NCBI GenBank assembly: GCA_023213395.1
Contig: CM041465.1
Coordinates: forward strand, 78,995,741 to 79,059,740
DNA length: 64,000 nt
Reading direction: 5' to 3'
Origin: Cycas panzhihuaensis
Lineage: Eukaryota; Cycadophyta
Below, piece after piece: positions 10,784 to 22,105 of the stretch (its first letter is position 1; the number at the start of each line of letters is the position of its first letter). The notes under the pieces were generated by a model, which was not told the DNA's origin, made no database searches, and worked only from the letters and a program-made list of their open reading frames with translations. The position numbers were made by a program, and so were the translations under genes.

Positions 10784-12797
10784 TGTTAATAACACAATAA
10801 AATATACCTATGAGAGAGTTAAGAAAAGATAAGGGGAACACATATAAACCTATATTAAACATTATGTTTTAACACCTCCCCATAATGTTTAATGTCACAT
10901 CTATACATTATGTAGAAATCTATTGGAACAAATGAAGATTGACTCTATATGTCACTAACTATATCAACAAGCTGCAAACAAAATCTGTTGAAGTCTGTAT
11001 GAAGAAAGGTCCATCTACCGAAATGTATGGGTAACTAGCCACTACAACTATCAGTTGAATAGGAACCTCCTTTGGATGCATGGTTCAATCAAACAGTCAA
11101 CTCTATTTCAGAATCAAGTCTTCAGGCAAATGAGTTGAGCAACTACATTCATGTTTGAGGCAACCAATTTGTGGTTCCTTCATTCTCCTTTGAGGTAACC
11201 AATTTGTGGGTCCTTCAAAGATAAGAGCAGCAGAAACATCATCTACTAAAAATCAATAATATTACTACCAGCAAGCAAATACTAGATGTGATTTTGTAGC
11301 AAAAAACTCTCATAAGTGTAGAAAGGGATTCTTAAGAGCCTTTAAACTATTAAAAAAAAAAATTGCCTAAATTTGAACCAACATGCTTATTCTTACTTCC
11401 AAATGCAAAAATAATATCACCATGCTGTCAAGAATGTTGGAAAATAGTAGGATATGTGGAATCAAATCTGGAAATTGTTATGCGATGCACTTTTTATAAA
11501 ATTTTCACCATTTGCACGAATTTTGGTGATTAAAACACCAACACTCTAAATTTTGAAGTATGCCTTACAACCACCTGTTTCAACCATCTCGAAATAACAA
11601 ATTCAACGCAACTGACGGCACTGAATTCTGACATCCATCGAACCTCAAAATCTATCAAAAAGAATTAAATTTAATAGTAACTTTGCAATTTTTTTTTAAA
11701 TGTTGAGAAAATTCGCTTCTGCAACAAATGTTTGCTCAAAATTTATGCTTTGCAAATCGATTTTCAGCGATGGAGTCATATGATCTTTGGGCAGTGCGTT
11801 AGGGCGTGATCATTTGGTGGCAATCTTTGAGTGTGGATCTGTGGGCTTTTTCAAGTGACGACTACAAAGCCTATGAACGAAGCAATATTTCTCCATTATG
11901 ACTAGAAATTTCATCTACAATTTTCACCAAATAATAGTTTATGTAGAGGTCTACCTACATGCCATCTTTAGCTTTACCTGGTCATCTCATTAAAATTGGT
12001 CTCACGCCATGTTGTGGTTCATGGAGATGTCAAGAGTTTCTTCTATGCTTGGCATGCACGGTAGGAGTTTGTGGCTTTTGGCAAGTTTGAACATTCGACA
12101 TGAGTATGTGCTTTGTCTATGTGATTGATTTGGGTGAGGCATGATCTCTATTATTTTGTGTGTGATTTACTTCAGTGACAGCCACATTCATCTCTGGCTG
12201 GTTTGGTTTGGGCATCTATGCAGAGGGCAGATAAGTGTTTATCTAAGCTGGATCGAGCATACCATCTCCAAAAGTAGGGCCAAGCTATCTGTTAGATGTC
12301 GAGCATGATGGTTGTTACAACATTGAGGGTATGCATGGCTTTGTTGCATAGCTTGGTATCTTCTTTGGTACTATTGTTGTGGTCTTTTGTCGATCATTGC
12401 TAGGGCTTCAAGTTTTAGTGGTGTAGGGACTTCCTGTTCCTCTTCAGTGGTGGATCCCCCATCAGACTAAGCTTACCATAATTGTATGTATAGTTGAAAA
12501 CATCTTCTAGCAAGTCACACATGGATAAGGTAGCAACTTCGTTGGCTATGTATTAGGGCAACATCTCTAACAGGCGTCTATCACTCCAAGCATGATCGAT
12601 TAATGATCTATGGTCTTGAATCTCTTCATCTGCAGGTTCCTGGACGAGCTCAAAATAGGTTCAAGATTTTGATTTTTAGGATCCTCACGTTCTCGTAGTG
12701 GCTTAGATTCAACCCTACTCTAATACCATGTTAAAACAGAGGGTTAACAAAAGATAAGGGGAACACACATAAACCTACATTAAACATTATGTTTTAA
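10784..12797 (-). mobile_element. Probable non-coding LTR element on minus strand, short or truncated LTRs
   Basis: Two direct copies of one segment bracket this region: 10810-10874 and 12740-12797 share AAAAGATAAGGGGAACACA and TTAAACATTATGTTTTAA. The left copy is followed by CCTCCCCA, the complement of a polypurine tract. The right copy is preceded by ACTCTAATACCA (12717-12728), the complement of a tRNA-iMet-like primer site. That is the layout of a minus-strand LTR element about 2 kb long with no recognisable gag or pol. The left LTR may extend to about 10370, and the right one would then be internally deleted. No target duplication was found. Confidence 0.5.
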
Positions 12798-14158
12798 AAA
12801 AATCATCCATAGAAGGACTAAATAATTTATTCTTAGGCAAAAAACATGATGCTCTAGGTAGCTGCATAAACCATATAGGCCTACAATGGTAGTGCATACC
12901 ATATATGGTAGTATTATGAGGAATAATAGTTTTAGAAGTGATGTTGTTAATGCCCTAATGGTTTAGTTAAAACCCTATTTGAATGAATTAACTTAAAAAA
13001 ATAAGCTAGCAACCTTCAATCAAAAGGGAGAGTGGTATTATATGGATGTATACATAGTATCCATATAGTTGACTATATATGCAAGTTGTATAGTAGCCAT
13101 TAATACATTAATTGCTCAAGAAATAGTGAAAAATAAGAAGTGGAAAAAATTATGACAACCCTTAAAAAAAATTAGTGTTTCAAGGGTCAAACGAACTTAG
13201 AATCAAGTGAAACTTTAGAGAGAGTTAGAGGACAATTGTATACATAGTGCTGCATGATCATTATGTCCATATATTGTACCATTCATTTCAAATTTTGCAT
13301 TTAATGTCTAATGATAGTGACTGTCTTGTGTTGGAAAATGATACACATGAAATTTTTTGTGATAAAAACCAAAAATGGAAACTCATAAAGGGGACTTAAA
13401 AGCAACAAAAAAATTGGGTAGGTACGGATGGATATATACATAGTCCATACACCAACATTAAATGTAGCCCAAAACTTCTTGTTTGATATGTAGATGCATG
13501 TTGAAAGTGTCTAACAAAATTGACTTGCATGTTTAAGTAAAAACTTTATATAACTTATGAAAGACTCACCCTAAAGGTGCAATAAATGTTGCCATAGCTA
13601 CATATACAATGGTTGTATGGCCTACTATGTATACAGTCCATACATTCATCCATAAAATGTACCTATAAAGCCAATTTAGCCTAATTTCAAGTAGTGCACA
13701 TATGTTCAGTGAAGTTGGACATGTTGCATGTATGGTACACATAATAAATGACACATACATGCTTGAATTTATGAATTGGGCATTGAATATATGGTGAAAT
13801 AAATTAAATAGGATGGATGGAAATGATGTGCATCAAGCACACATGAGCATTTAATGTACTCTTTGAAATAATTATGGCATGTAACTTAAAAGCTAGTATT
13901 GTGTGAAAGTATGTTTTGATGTTGCCATGCTAGTTTATGCCACCATAATATGTACAACAATAAATAGTGGCTACAAAATGATGAATGGCATTAATTATTT
14001 TTATCTAGATGAATTAACATGTGATGATCATAATGGCATGGTTTAATAATGATATCACAAGGATTGATGAAGTTGTGAGTGCAAGCTATTTTTGTGAATG
14101 AACAATGCTTGTACTTGCGAATGTGAATAATATGTGAATGCAACAATTAATATATGGA
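12798..14158. other. Gene-free stretch
   Basis: AT-rich sequence without a convincing coding region. A motif like TATACATAGTCCATAC recurs loosely (near 13050, 13225, 13435 and 13625), suggesting an old dispersed or tandem array. Nothing else is recognised. Confidence 0.5.
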
Positions 14159-14163
14159 TTATT
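14159..14163. repeat. Left target site duplication TTATT
   Basis: TTATT directly before the 5' LTR (TGTTAAACC) is repeated directly after the 3' LTR at 20097-20101, the expected 5-bp duplication of integrase-mediated insertion. Confidence 0.93.
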
Positions 14164-14687
14164 TGTTAAACCTTATGTTTAAATGTTAAGTTAATGTACT
14201 TTTATTTTTCATGTAATATATGCACTTTTTACTTTAGGGGTGACTTATCACTTAAGTGATAAAGTGCACACCCACATTCTTTCTAGTGACACAACGTTGT
14301 CACTAAAGGGTCAAATGGACCCTCATGCATTTTTGCTCACATGAGAGCCCAAAAGGACACATGTCCAACATGCAAGGCATGTATCTTGGATGTTTGACAC
14401 TTGTCAAACATCCAAGGCCTTAGGTCTCTCATTTCACTCTATATAATGAGACCTCTCCTCATTGTCTCATACAAGAGTTGGAGTTGTATTGTCATGCTAT
14501 CAGTTTGCTAATCAAACTGTTTCTTCTTGGGAGGTTGGACCAATTCCAACTCCACATATTGGGTATCATTTTCTCTTGCTCCTATTTCTCTTTGTGTTCT
14601 TTATGCTTTCATGCTTTCATGCATTTGTAGTATTGTGCTTGTACTTATGATCTTGGGACTAATGTGGCCTAATGCCCTTCTTTCACA
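14164..14687 (+). repeat. 5' LTR of young family A Copia
   Basis: It starts TGTTAAACCTTATG and ends CTTTCACA. It holds the palindromes TTATCACTTAAGTGATAA (14245-14262) and a 15-base inverted repeat with a 2-base spacer (14385-14416). A TATATAA box lies near 14441, about 55 bases after that hairpin, marking the probable Pol II promoter for element RNA. The sequence is almost identical to 19573-20096. Confidence 0.95.
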
Positions 14688-14688
14688 T

Positions 14689-14702
14689 TTGGTATCGAGT
14701 GA
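14689..14702 (+). promoter_or_regulatory. Primer binding site, atypical
   Basis: TTGGTATCGAGTGA follows the LTR by one base. The canonical plant tRNA-iMet site reads TGGTATCAGAGC; here TGGTATC matches and then diverges. The family member at 53944-60406 has TTTGTATCGAGC in the same place, so the altered site is a family feature and not damage to one copy. Confidence 0.7.
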
Positions 14703-16175
14703 AAGGTCTACGAACTTAGCTTGTTTAAGCCTTAGTTTTTTTATCTCTGTCATTTGTTTTGGAAATCAGACACCAACTCAAAGATTTGTCCAAGCTCAAC
14801 TCAGCATTGAGGAAATCAGTCTCCAGCTCCAGCTCAGTCAAGGCATTGCCAAGTCAAGAGCTCACGCCATCTCGGCACTCAAAGTGCCACATCATCACAG
14901 TGCAGTCAACAACTTTGTCCAACTCAAAGATCCGGGCCCAGGCGCCAACTCACAGGTCTTTGAAGTCGGCCTCACCAACCTTGCTCTTTCACTTTGTGAG
15001 CCCAATCATCGGCCTGCTGTCATTAACACCCCTAGCACACTCCATTTCGGCTCATTAGCACCTTTGCTGACCGGCTATCATTAGCACTCTGTATCTTTGA
15101 GTCATCGCCCATATTGCCGACTCTATCGCCAACTCAAGCTGTCATTCACGAGTTGATCTTGTCCAATCAAAGCCGGCTCACGATTACATCGGCTTAGCTC
15201 TCATACTATCCTTTCACATGATTACATCCGGCATCTTCAACTCATTTCTTTCGAGTCAAGACAACTCACCAACTCGGCTCCATCTCGAAGGCGCCATCTC
15301 GGCTCCACCTCGAAGGCGCCAACTCGGCTCGGCTCAGTTGTCCTTTCACAGTTACGCTCGGCTCTTCAGCGGCTTTCAAGAGTCTTCAATTGCCGACTCA
15401 CTGTCACTCAACATATCGACAGTATTGCCATCGCCAAGAAGGTGCCAAGATTGAAAAATTAATCTCTTGATAGCATTTTTTTAACAAAATGCCCTTTTGC
15501 TCATGAGAATCAATTTTTTTTTAAGGTTTTAAGAGATTTTTTTTTAATTTCTAAATGGGGGAATCTTAAAAGACTTTTAAGTCTTTATAGCTGGGCCTAT
15601 TTAAAATTTCTTTTTACAAACATTGGCAGTCTTGATTCTCAAAAGTACTTTTGTACTTACTGTTTTAAGCTCTTTTAGCACACTTTCATGCTATTAAAGC
15701 ATCATTGAGCTTAATTAATGTAATCAAAAGGCATAAAAAAAATCCAAGTAAGAAGATTCACTTAGACTTGTTTAAAAGTGAATTTAAAATCTGTTGGAGA
15801 GGCTCGAAAAAGGTTCAAACCTTGCCTCTAAATTAACCTTAAGCTTGGTGCATTCCCTAGGGGACCAACCGACCATACGGTCGGGTGCCGACAATTAAGG
15901 TTGCTTGAGGAAAGGAGGTTCGAAAAGGGTGTTATTGGTTTGTGAATCCTGAGGAAAGCATGGTACGTCCATGCAGATCAACCCTACCTGCCTTGTCCTA
16001 GATTTAACTTGGTCCAACTCAATAGCTAGAGTCCTCCACCTCTCTTCACCCCATCGGTTGTTGGATCTTCTTGTAAGATCAGGACTGGTGGTGTTGTTTG
16101 AGGGTGGGTCTTAAGCGACAAAGCTTTGAAGTCTCCAAGTTATCTGCTAGCTTCAAGTGTTACTCAAGTGGAAAG
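14703..16175 (+). other. Untranslated leader of young family A Copia
   Basis: About 1.5 kb lies between primer site and gag. It is locally richer in G+C and full of CTCGGCTC/GCCAACTC motifs, with a short tandem repeat at 15270-15335. A long open frame that runs from the LTR into this leader (14527-15084) has no match to any gag or pol motif. The leader probably carries dimerisation and packaging signals, but none is identifiable by eye. Confidence 0.7.
15270..15335 (+). repeat. 25-bp tandem repeat in Copia leader
   Basis: Two full units and one partial unit with the core CGGCTCCATCTCGAAGGCGCC recur in direct order within the leader. The units differ by two or three bases. Confidence 0.75.
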
Positions 16176-16983
16176 ATGGCTGCCATACATATGCTTAATG
16201 CATGTACCATAAGGCTAACGGGGCAATCAAATTATCAAGAATGGAAAAGAATCATAAAAAATCTCTTGATAATGAATGAGTTCTGGGGATATGTTTCTGG
16301 AAGAATCCCCAATCCTACACTTGTGGTTAATAATAATCAACCTGCACCTGTGGATGTTGGACTTGTTGCTGCATGGGAGGCCAAAGACGAAATTGCTTTG
16401 GCATTCATTCGTATGGTTGTGGACATAAATGTAGACCAAAATATTTCTTTTGCACTATCTTCTAAAGAAGCATGGGACACTTTGTCCTCTTTGTATGAAA
16501 GGCGAGATGAAGCTCGCATTTTGATGATAAAAGCTAAATTGTACTCCATCAAATTTGTAAAGCCAATGTCGGCATTCTTGTCCTCCATTAAGGAGGTTTG
16601 TAATGAATTAACTACTTTAGGTAGTTCAGCCACAAGAGATGAAATCATAGCCTCCAACACAAAAGCATTACCAAAGGACTACAACGACTTTATATCATCA
16701 ACTACGAGATGGTTCACTAAGGGGGATGACATTCAATCAACTTGAAAGCTTATTGCTTCAAGAAGAACAAATTTATGCTAAGGATAATGAAGAACCATCT
16801 ACAACAGGTGCTTTCACAACAAAGGCATATCAAAAATCCAAAACTGCATTCACAAAGCAGTTTGGAAATATGAACATTGGATCTTCCAAGTCCAATGTCG
16901 TATGCCATTATTGTGGCAAACCTGGCCACATTGCACCTGATTGCAGAAAGAAGCAAGCGGATCTTCGCAGACGACAGCAATGA
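16176..16983 (+). pseudogene. Copia gag, family A (frameshifted)
   Basis: I choose ATG 16176 (MAAIHMLNACTIRLTGQSNY) because the Copia gag N-terminal domain starts there; the open frame upstream to 16098 has no gag similarity. Residues following (EWKRIIKNLLIMNEFWGYV, KEAWDTLSSLYERRDEAR, RWFTKGDD) form the UBN2-type gag core. A frameshift near 16730 moves the frame to one that carries the zinc knuckle CHYCGKPGHIAPDC (C-X2-C-X4-H-X4-C, about 16900-16945), complete in all four ligands. Gag coats element RNA in cytoplasmic particles. The minus-strand copy near 58000 matches closely. Confidence 0.9.
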
Positions 16984-17483
16984 CCACGGTGGTCAAAGAC
17001 AATGACCATAGGGTCAAAGACAACAGCAGCCACGACATCAGTTTCAACAAAGGTTCCAGGTTAGATCGTGAATCCCCTCGACCAAATCGAGGTGCCTATC
17101 GAGGAGCTCCAAGAGGAGGGGGGGGTCAAAGAGGTGGCTACCAATGCCATTCTAATCAGTTTGCCAATGAAGACAAACTACTTTGTGCATACCAATCATG
17201 CAACATTGACAACACTTGGATTGTCGATTCAGGAGCTTCTCGACATATGACAGGGAGTGAAGAACTCCTATGCAACATCAAGGAAGGTAAAGGTCAATCA
17301 GTGACCTTTGGAAATGTTGAATCAGTTGAGATTTCAGGAATAGGCACCATTGCTCCTTTTCATTCTCCTCAAAATCCTTCCTCATCATTTCCCAACAGTG
17401 ATGCCTACCTCATTCCTTCTATGGAGAAGAACTTGCTATTTGTTAGCCGATTGAACAAAGCGACACATGAGCGCACTATTTAA
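16984..17483 (+). pseudogene. Copia protease, family A (broken at C-terminus)
   Basis: An aspartic protease follows gag in the -1/+1 shifted frame. The active site WIVDSGASRHMT lies at about 17218-17253 with D-S-G intact. The segment before it is rich in Arg and Gly (PRPNRGAYRGAPRGGGG), typical of the linker after the zinc knuckle. The frame ends at 17483 after NLLFVSRLNKATHE, where the family continues into the integrase, so a frameshift separates the two domains. Confidence 0.85.
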
Positions 17484-17559
17484 AAATGGGAAATGTATCA
17501 TTTGTGACAAAGATGATTAGATCGTAGCTGTAGCCTACGAGGATCAAGGTCTTTACAAA

Positions 17560-18475
17560 TTGGATGCCAATAATATTACTCTTGATTCTGCTTACTCTAG
17601 TTCCACATCTTTGTCAAAAATTCAGTTATGGCATCAACGTCTAGGACATTTAAGCCTAGACAATCTGAAGCAGATGATAAACAAAAGCATGGTGTATGGG
17701 CTTCCAAAGATGTATGGTTCAAAATGTCTTTACGAAGCTTGCATAATGGGGACACAACATCGGCTGCCTTTTCCTAAAGGCAAAGCATGGCGTGCATCTT
17801 ATCCTTTGCAATTAGTTCACTCAGACTTGTGTGGACCCATGTCCACCCACTCCTTTGGAGGAGCAGTGTACTACATATCTTTTATTGATGACTTCTCTCA
17901 CAAAGTCTGGGTCTACTTTCTAAACCAAAAATCAGAAGCCTTCTCCAAGTTCAAAGAGTTCAAGGCGGAAGTAGAAAATGAATCTAGCTACTCAATTGGC
18001 ACATTAAGGTCAGATAATGGAGGTGAATTCACTTCAAATGAATTCAACCAATTTTGCAAGGATAATGGAATTCGGAGACAACTCACAGCTCCTCATACTC
18101 CTCAAAGAAATGGAGTCTCAGAGGATGAATAGAACTTTGGCTAATAAAGCCAAACGATGATGCATGCAAAAGGGCTTCCAAGAGCTTACTGGGCCGAAGC
18201 ATTTCATACAGCTGCCTATGTGGCCAATCGAAGTCCTACAACAGCGGTCACCGATATCACACCTGAGGAGGCATGGTCTGGAAAGAAGCCAACTATCAGC
18301 CATTTGAGGACATTCGGATGTACTGCGTATATGCACATACCAGATCAACAAAGAACAAAGTTGGACAAACATAGCCTTAAATGCATCTTTGTAGGATATG
18401 CAATCCATAGCAAAGCTTACAAGTTGTATGATCCATTGGGAGAAAAATGCATCTCTCAAGAGATGTAATCTTTGT
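17560..18475 (+). pseudogene. Copia integrase, family A (frameshifted)
   Basis: The zinc-binding region LWHQRLGHLSLDNL starts near 17626, with its Cys pair near 17736-17755. The catalytic core shows the first acid in HSDLCGP (about 17818), the second in LRSDNGGEF (about 18004) and the glutamate after NGVS near 18120, where a frameshift and stop interrupt. The C-terminal part continues in another frame as YWAEAFHTAAYVANRSP, EEAWSGKKP and KCIFVGYA to 18468. Integrase inserts cDNA and makes the 5-bp duplication. All three catalytic acids survive, but not in one frame. Confidence 0.9.
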
Positions 18476-18798
18476 TGAGGATGATAAAAAGAGTTGGATA
18501 TGGCATCAATCCAACCCCCATTGACAAAGGGAAAGATTGTTGAGGACTTCCTTCCCTCAATCTTACACACCATGTTCTTCATCTCGCACCTTACATGCCA
18601 TCTACTTCATCTTCATCTCGCCCACTTGAACCTTCCACTTCATCTTCTCACGCTCCTACACTTAGACCGAGAAGATATTGAGGTTCATGCCACATCATTC
18701 AGAAGTTACCTAAGTGGTACACTCAAACGGTACAGGATGGTCATATCATTGAAGGGAAACATCCATCAAAGTATCGGCAGCAAACAAACTTTGCACTT

Positions 18799-19434
18799 AT
18801 GGCTGAAGTGCTTTCTATTGATGAGCCTACTACCTTTTCAGAGGCTTCACAAAGTGATAGTTGGAAAGCTGCCATGGATGAGGAGATTCAATCCATTCAC
18901 AAGAATGGTACTTGGGACTTGGTCGAATTGCCTCCACACAAACAGGTAATCAGTTGTAAATGGGTCTACAAGACCAAATTCCATTCTGATGGGACACTCA
19001 AGCGACAAAAAGCAAGACTTGCAGCAAAACGCATACTCAAGTATATCAAAGGAACATTGCAGCTTGGACTTGAGTATGTACATAAGGAGAGCTTCACTTT
19101 GGAGGGGTTCTCTGATTCTGATTGGGCAGGATGCCAAGATAGCAGGAGATCAACCTCGGGATCTTTTTCCCTTGGTTCAGCTTGTTTCGTGGAGTTGCAA
19201 GAAGCAACCCAATGTTACCTTGTCCTCCACCGGGCAGAGTACAAAGTCGCAATCGATGCGACTTGTGAGGCTATATCAGCTCGACGGATTCTTGGGAACT
19301 TGGACTTGAGCAGGTCACCCCACGGGATACATTGCGACAATCAAAGTGTGCTCAAGTTAGCTAAGAATCCGGTCTTTCATGCGCGGACAAAATACATCGA
19401 GGTTCACCATCACTTCATCGAGAACATGTTGTAA
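18799..19434 (+). pseudogene. Fused RT N-terminus and RNase H (RT core deleted)
   Basis: The open frame starts with the usual upstream RT region (WKAAMDEEIQSIHKNGTWDL, CKWVYKTKFHSDGTLKR) and then passes from KARLAAK directly to RILKYIKGTLQLGLEY of the RT-RNase H connection. In the relative at 53944-60406 these two points are about 0.77 kb apart and enclose the Y-V-D-D box, so the catalytic RT core is deleted in frame here. RNase H follows (SDWAGCQDSRRSTSG, RAEYKVA, KNPVFHARTKY, EVHHHFIEN), with a compensated frameshift around 19180-19230. A GCAAAA-type microhomology at 19020-19030 marks the probable deletion join. Confidence 0.92.
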
Positions 19435-19557
19435 TGGTGAGATCAACCTCGAGTCTGAGACCTCTGAGAGGAGCGGCAACAGACATCTTTACCAAACCTC
19501 TTGGTAGAGAAAAGTTTGTAAAATTCGAGAGATGGTCTTGGTGTCAGGCTTAACATT

Positions 19558-19572
19558 GTAAATGAAGGGGGG
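19558..19572 (+). promoter_or_regulatory. Polypurine tract of young family A Copia
   Basis: AAATGAAGGGGGG immediately precedes the 3' LTR and is the expected plus-strand primer for cDNA synthesis. The same tract precedes the LTRs of the other two family A copies. Confidence 0.85.
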
Positions 19573-20096
19573 TGTTAAACCTTATGTTTAAATGTTAAGT
19601 TAATGTACTTTTATTTTTCATGTAATATATGCACTTTTTACTTTAGGGGTGACTTATCACTTAAGTGATAAAGTGCACACCCACATTCTTTCTAGTGACA
19701 CAACGTTGTCACTAAAGGGTCAAATGGACCCTCATGCATTTTTGCTCACATGAGAGCCCAAAAGGACACATGTCCAACATGCAAGGCATGTATCTTGGAT
19801 GTTTGACACTTGTCAAACATCCAAGGCCTTAGGTCTCTCATTTCACTCTATATAATGAGACCTCTCCTCATTCTCTCATACAAGAGTTGGAGTTGTATTG
19901 TCATGCTATCAGTTTGATAATCAAACTGTTTCTTCTTGGGAGGTTGGACCAATTCCAACTCCACATATTGGGTATCATTTTCTCTTGCTCCTATTTCTCT
20001 TTGTGTTCTTTATGCTTTCATGCTTTCATGCATTTGTAGTATTGTGCTTGTACTTATGATCTTGGGACTGATGTGGCCTAATGCCCTTCTTTCACA
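19573..20096 (+). repeat. 3' LTR of young family A Copia
   Basis: 524 bases, matching the 5' LTR except for three substitutions (CATTCTCTC against CATTGTCTC, GTTTGATAA against GTTTGCTAA, GGACTGATG against GGACTAATG). It ends CTTTCACA and is followed by the TTATT duplication at 20097-20101. Confidence 0.95.
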
Positions 20097-20101
20097 TTAT
20101 T
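20097..20101. repeat. Right target site duplication TTATT
   Basis: Direct repeat of 14159-14163 at the other end of the element. Confidence 0.93.
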
Positions 20102-21831
20102 CATATCTTTATCATTAATGATGCAATTAATTATGGGTATTTAATGCTAAAATTATGATACCTACAAGAAAAATAAAATCAGATTCCGACACTAAATGAC
20201 TAAAACCATAGAACAAACCCAACTACACCAAATAATGTATTCAAGTGCATTGAATACTTGAAGACCAAATGGATCGAGTGTTGGAGAATAATGTTTAATC
20301 CATGGTAAATCTATGATTATTATAATAGTCGTACCTTAAATGCTATGCATACACATCTTAAAGAGGTGCACATTTTTGTAAATATTAGCAAGCGAGAATT
20401 ATTAAAATGAGTGTTAATAGCTCACATATTCATGCATTCATTATAGGTTATCTTAGAGACTTCCCTAAATATCGTTAGACTTTAATGAGGTGAACTATCT
20501 CTATAAATATGTACTCTTTTATAATACAATAACAAAGATGATCATTTCCCCCAACACTTATTGTCTTGTGTTATGATACATATTTTTGTGTATTTTATAT
20601 TTCATGTTTTATTCATATTTCACCTCATATTTGTGAATTGTAACATTGACCTTAATCATAATTTGCAACATGATCTTAGAACAATCTTGGTGCATTTTCT
20701 AACACACAATACATGAGTATCATCATTGATTGCATATAGAGTTTCTATGGATAACATGTATGCATTCGTTCACTGACATAGGACATACAATTTAAATCGC
20801 AATAAAGTATACAATTGCATACCTGATTGAGAACTTGGGGTTGATGGGAAACATCTAAATTTGGTACAATTTCTGAAAATGTTACAAAATGAATGAATTC
20901 TCATAATTAAAGATCAATTTTTGTAGGTTATAGGTGTTTCTTTTTCTTCTTCATTTTTGTGTCTTACTATTATTTCATTCTTCACATTATATTACCAACA
21001 AATAGGGGATCATATGGCATATATAAAAATAAACCAACATGACTAAAATGTCCTTCACAAACGTAAATGCAAAAGCTAAGAAATACATATGATCTTCACA
21101 GTACTCAATGATACATGTAAGATGATACAACAAATGCATCAAATATTATTAAATAAAATGAAGAAAGTAACATTGGATTTGTCATTAGGATGTGATCTTA
21201 TATTAAAAATACAATCCCATCACAATTGCTTATATAACATCTTCTTACAAAGATAAACAAGAAATAAATAGCATACTCTCGTTTGGAACATGTAAAATCA
21301 TTTCCTTTGCTACTAGATCTCCTCCTTTTCTATCGAAACATAACAAATATTACTCACCATCAATGCTTAACTTTTTAAATGCCATCATTCCTTACTTGGT
21401 TAGCCAAGTATAAGAGAAATTTTATGTTTCATTTTGTAGCCCAAAATATCCAATAGTATACAAAAGTTTCAAATATCAACTCATGGTGGTCATGATCATT
21501 TTGTTTAATCATACATTGGAGTACAGGGATAGGATAAATCATGTAACTACATCCAAGAAGGAACATTGTAACAAAACAATAAACAAGCATACAAATATTT
21601 CATTGTAAGGTATTGAATTAAAGTTGACAACATAGCATCATAACATGCATATGAGTGGAATCTTGATCCATACTAGCCAATAAATATTACATAGTTTTTG
21701 GTGATAGGTTTCATAGGGACATTATCATGCATCATAGTATTTCATCTTTTCTAAATAAAAATAACCCATCTCATTACCCGTAACATAGTCTCTAAATCAA
21801 TGGTAGGACTAAATTATCTACATGAAAACTA
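20102..21831. other. Gene-free stretch
   Basis: AT-rich sequence with no open frame resembling a protein. A TATA-like box (CTATAAATATG, about 20501) and several CCCCCAAC or CACAAC ends hint at decayed LTRs, but no paired repeat was found within the window. Confidence 0.5.
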
Positions 21832-22105
21832 TAGTAATCCTAAACAATTATTAGTATTAAATTAGTATTGAAGTCAGTATTTAATTTAAATTATTATTAT
21901 TATAAATTTATTTTTTTAAAAGTGCCCATTTTAGCACCTATAAATAGGGGAAACCACTAATTCATGATGTATGTAATATTATTCTTTAATAATGGGATAA
22001 GATCAAAATTTGACTCTTCAATGCCTAGAAAATTTTCCATCTACTATAATAGATCTGCTATTTCTACTATTATTTCAATTGAACATTTGTTTTGGGTCTA
22101 CTACA
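21832..22105 (+). repeat. 5' LTR of old Gypsy-type element
   Basis: It aligns with 44653-44956 over its whole length: the shared blocks include TTAAATTAGTATTGAA, CATGATGTATGTAATATTA, CCATCTACTATAAT and TTTGTTTTGGGTC. It ends CTACA before ATTGGTATTAGAGCATG, a primer site like tRNA-iMet. The first base pair is TA where the 3' LTR has TG. Confidence 0.75.

Larger units (their letters stand above)
14164..20096 (+). mobile_element. Complete, young Copia element, family A, RT-deleted
   Basis: A full 5.93-kb Copia element: 5' LTR, primer site, long leader, gag, protease, integrase, a fused RT/RNase H remnant, polypurine tract and 3' LTR, flanked by TTATT duplications. The two 524-base LTRs differ at three positions by hand count (about 99.4% identity), so insertion was recent. 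The RT catalytic core is missing through an internal deletion, and several frameshifts break gag-pol. It is therefore a non-autonomous copy, presumably mobilised by proteins from an intact relative. Confidence 0.95.

Noticed and set aside
14527-15084. Open frame of 185 codons across the 5' LTR, primer site and leader
   Set aside because: It crosses the LTR boundary, matches no protein motif, and its first part is simply the LTR also present at 19936-20118. It is a chance frame.
16337-16660. Minus-strand frames opposite family A gag, also plus-strand frames opposite gag at 58030
   Set aside because: They are shadows of the conserved gag on the other strand; the same shadow appears in both copies.
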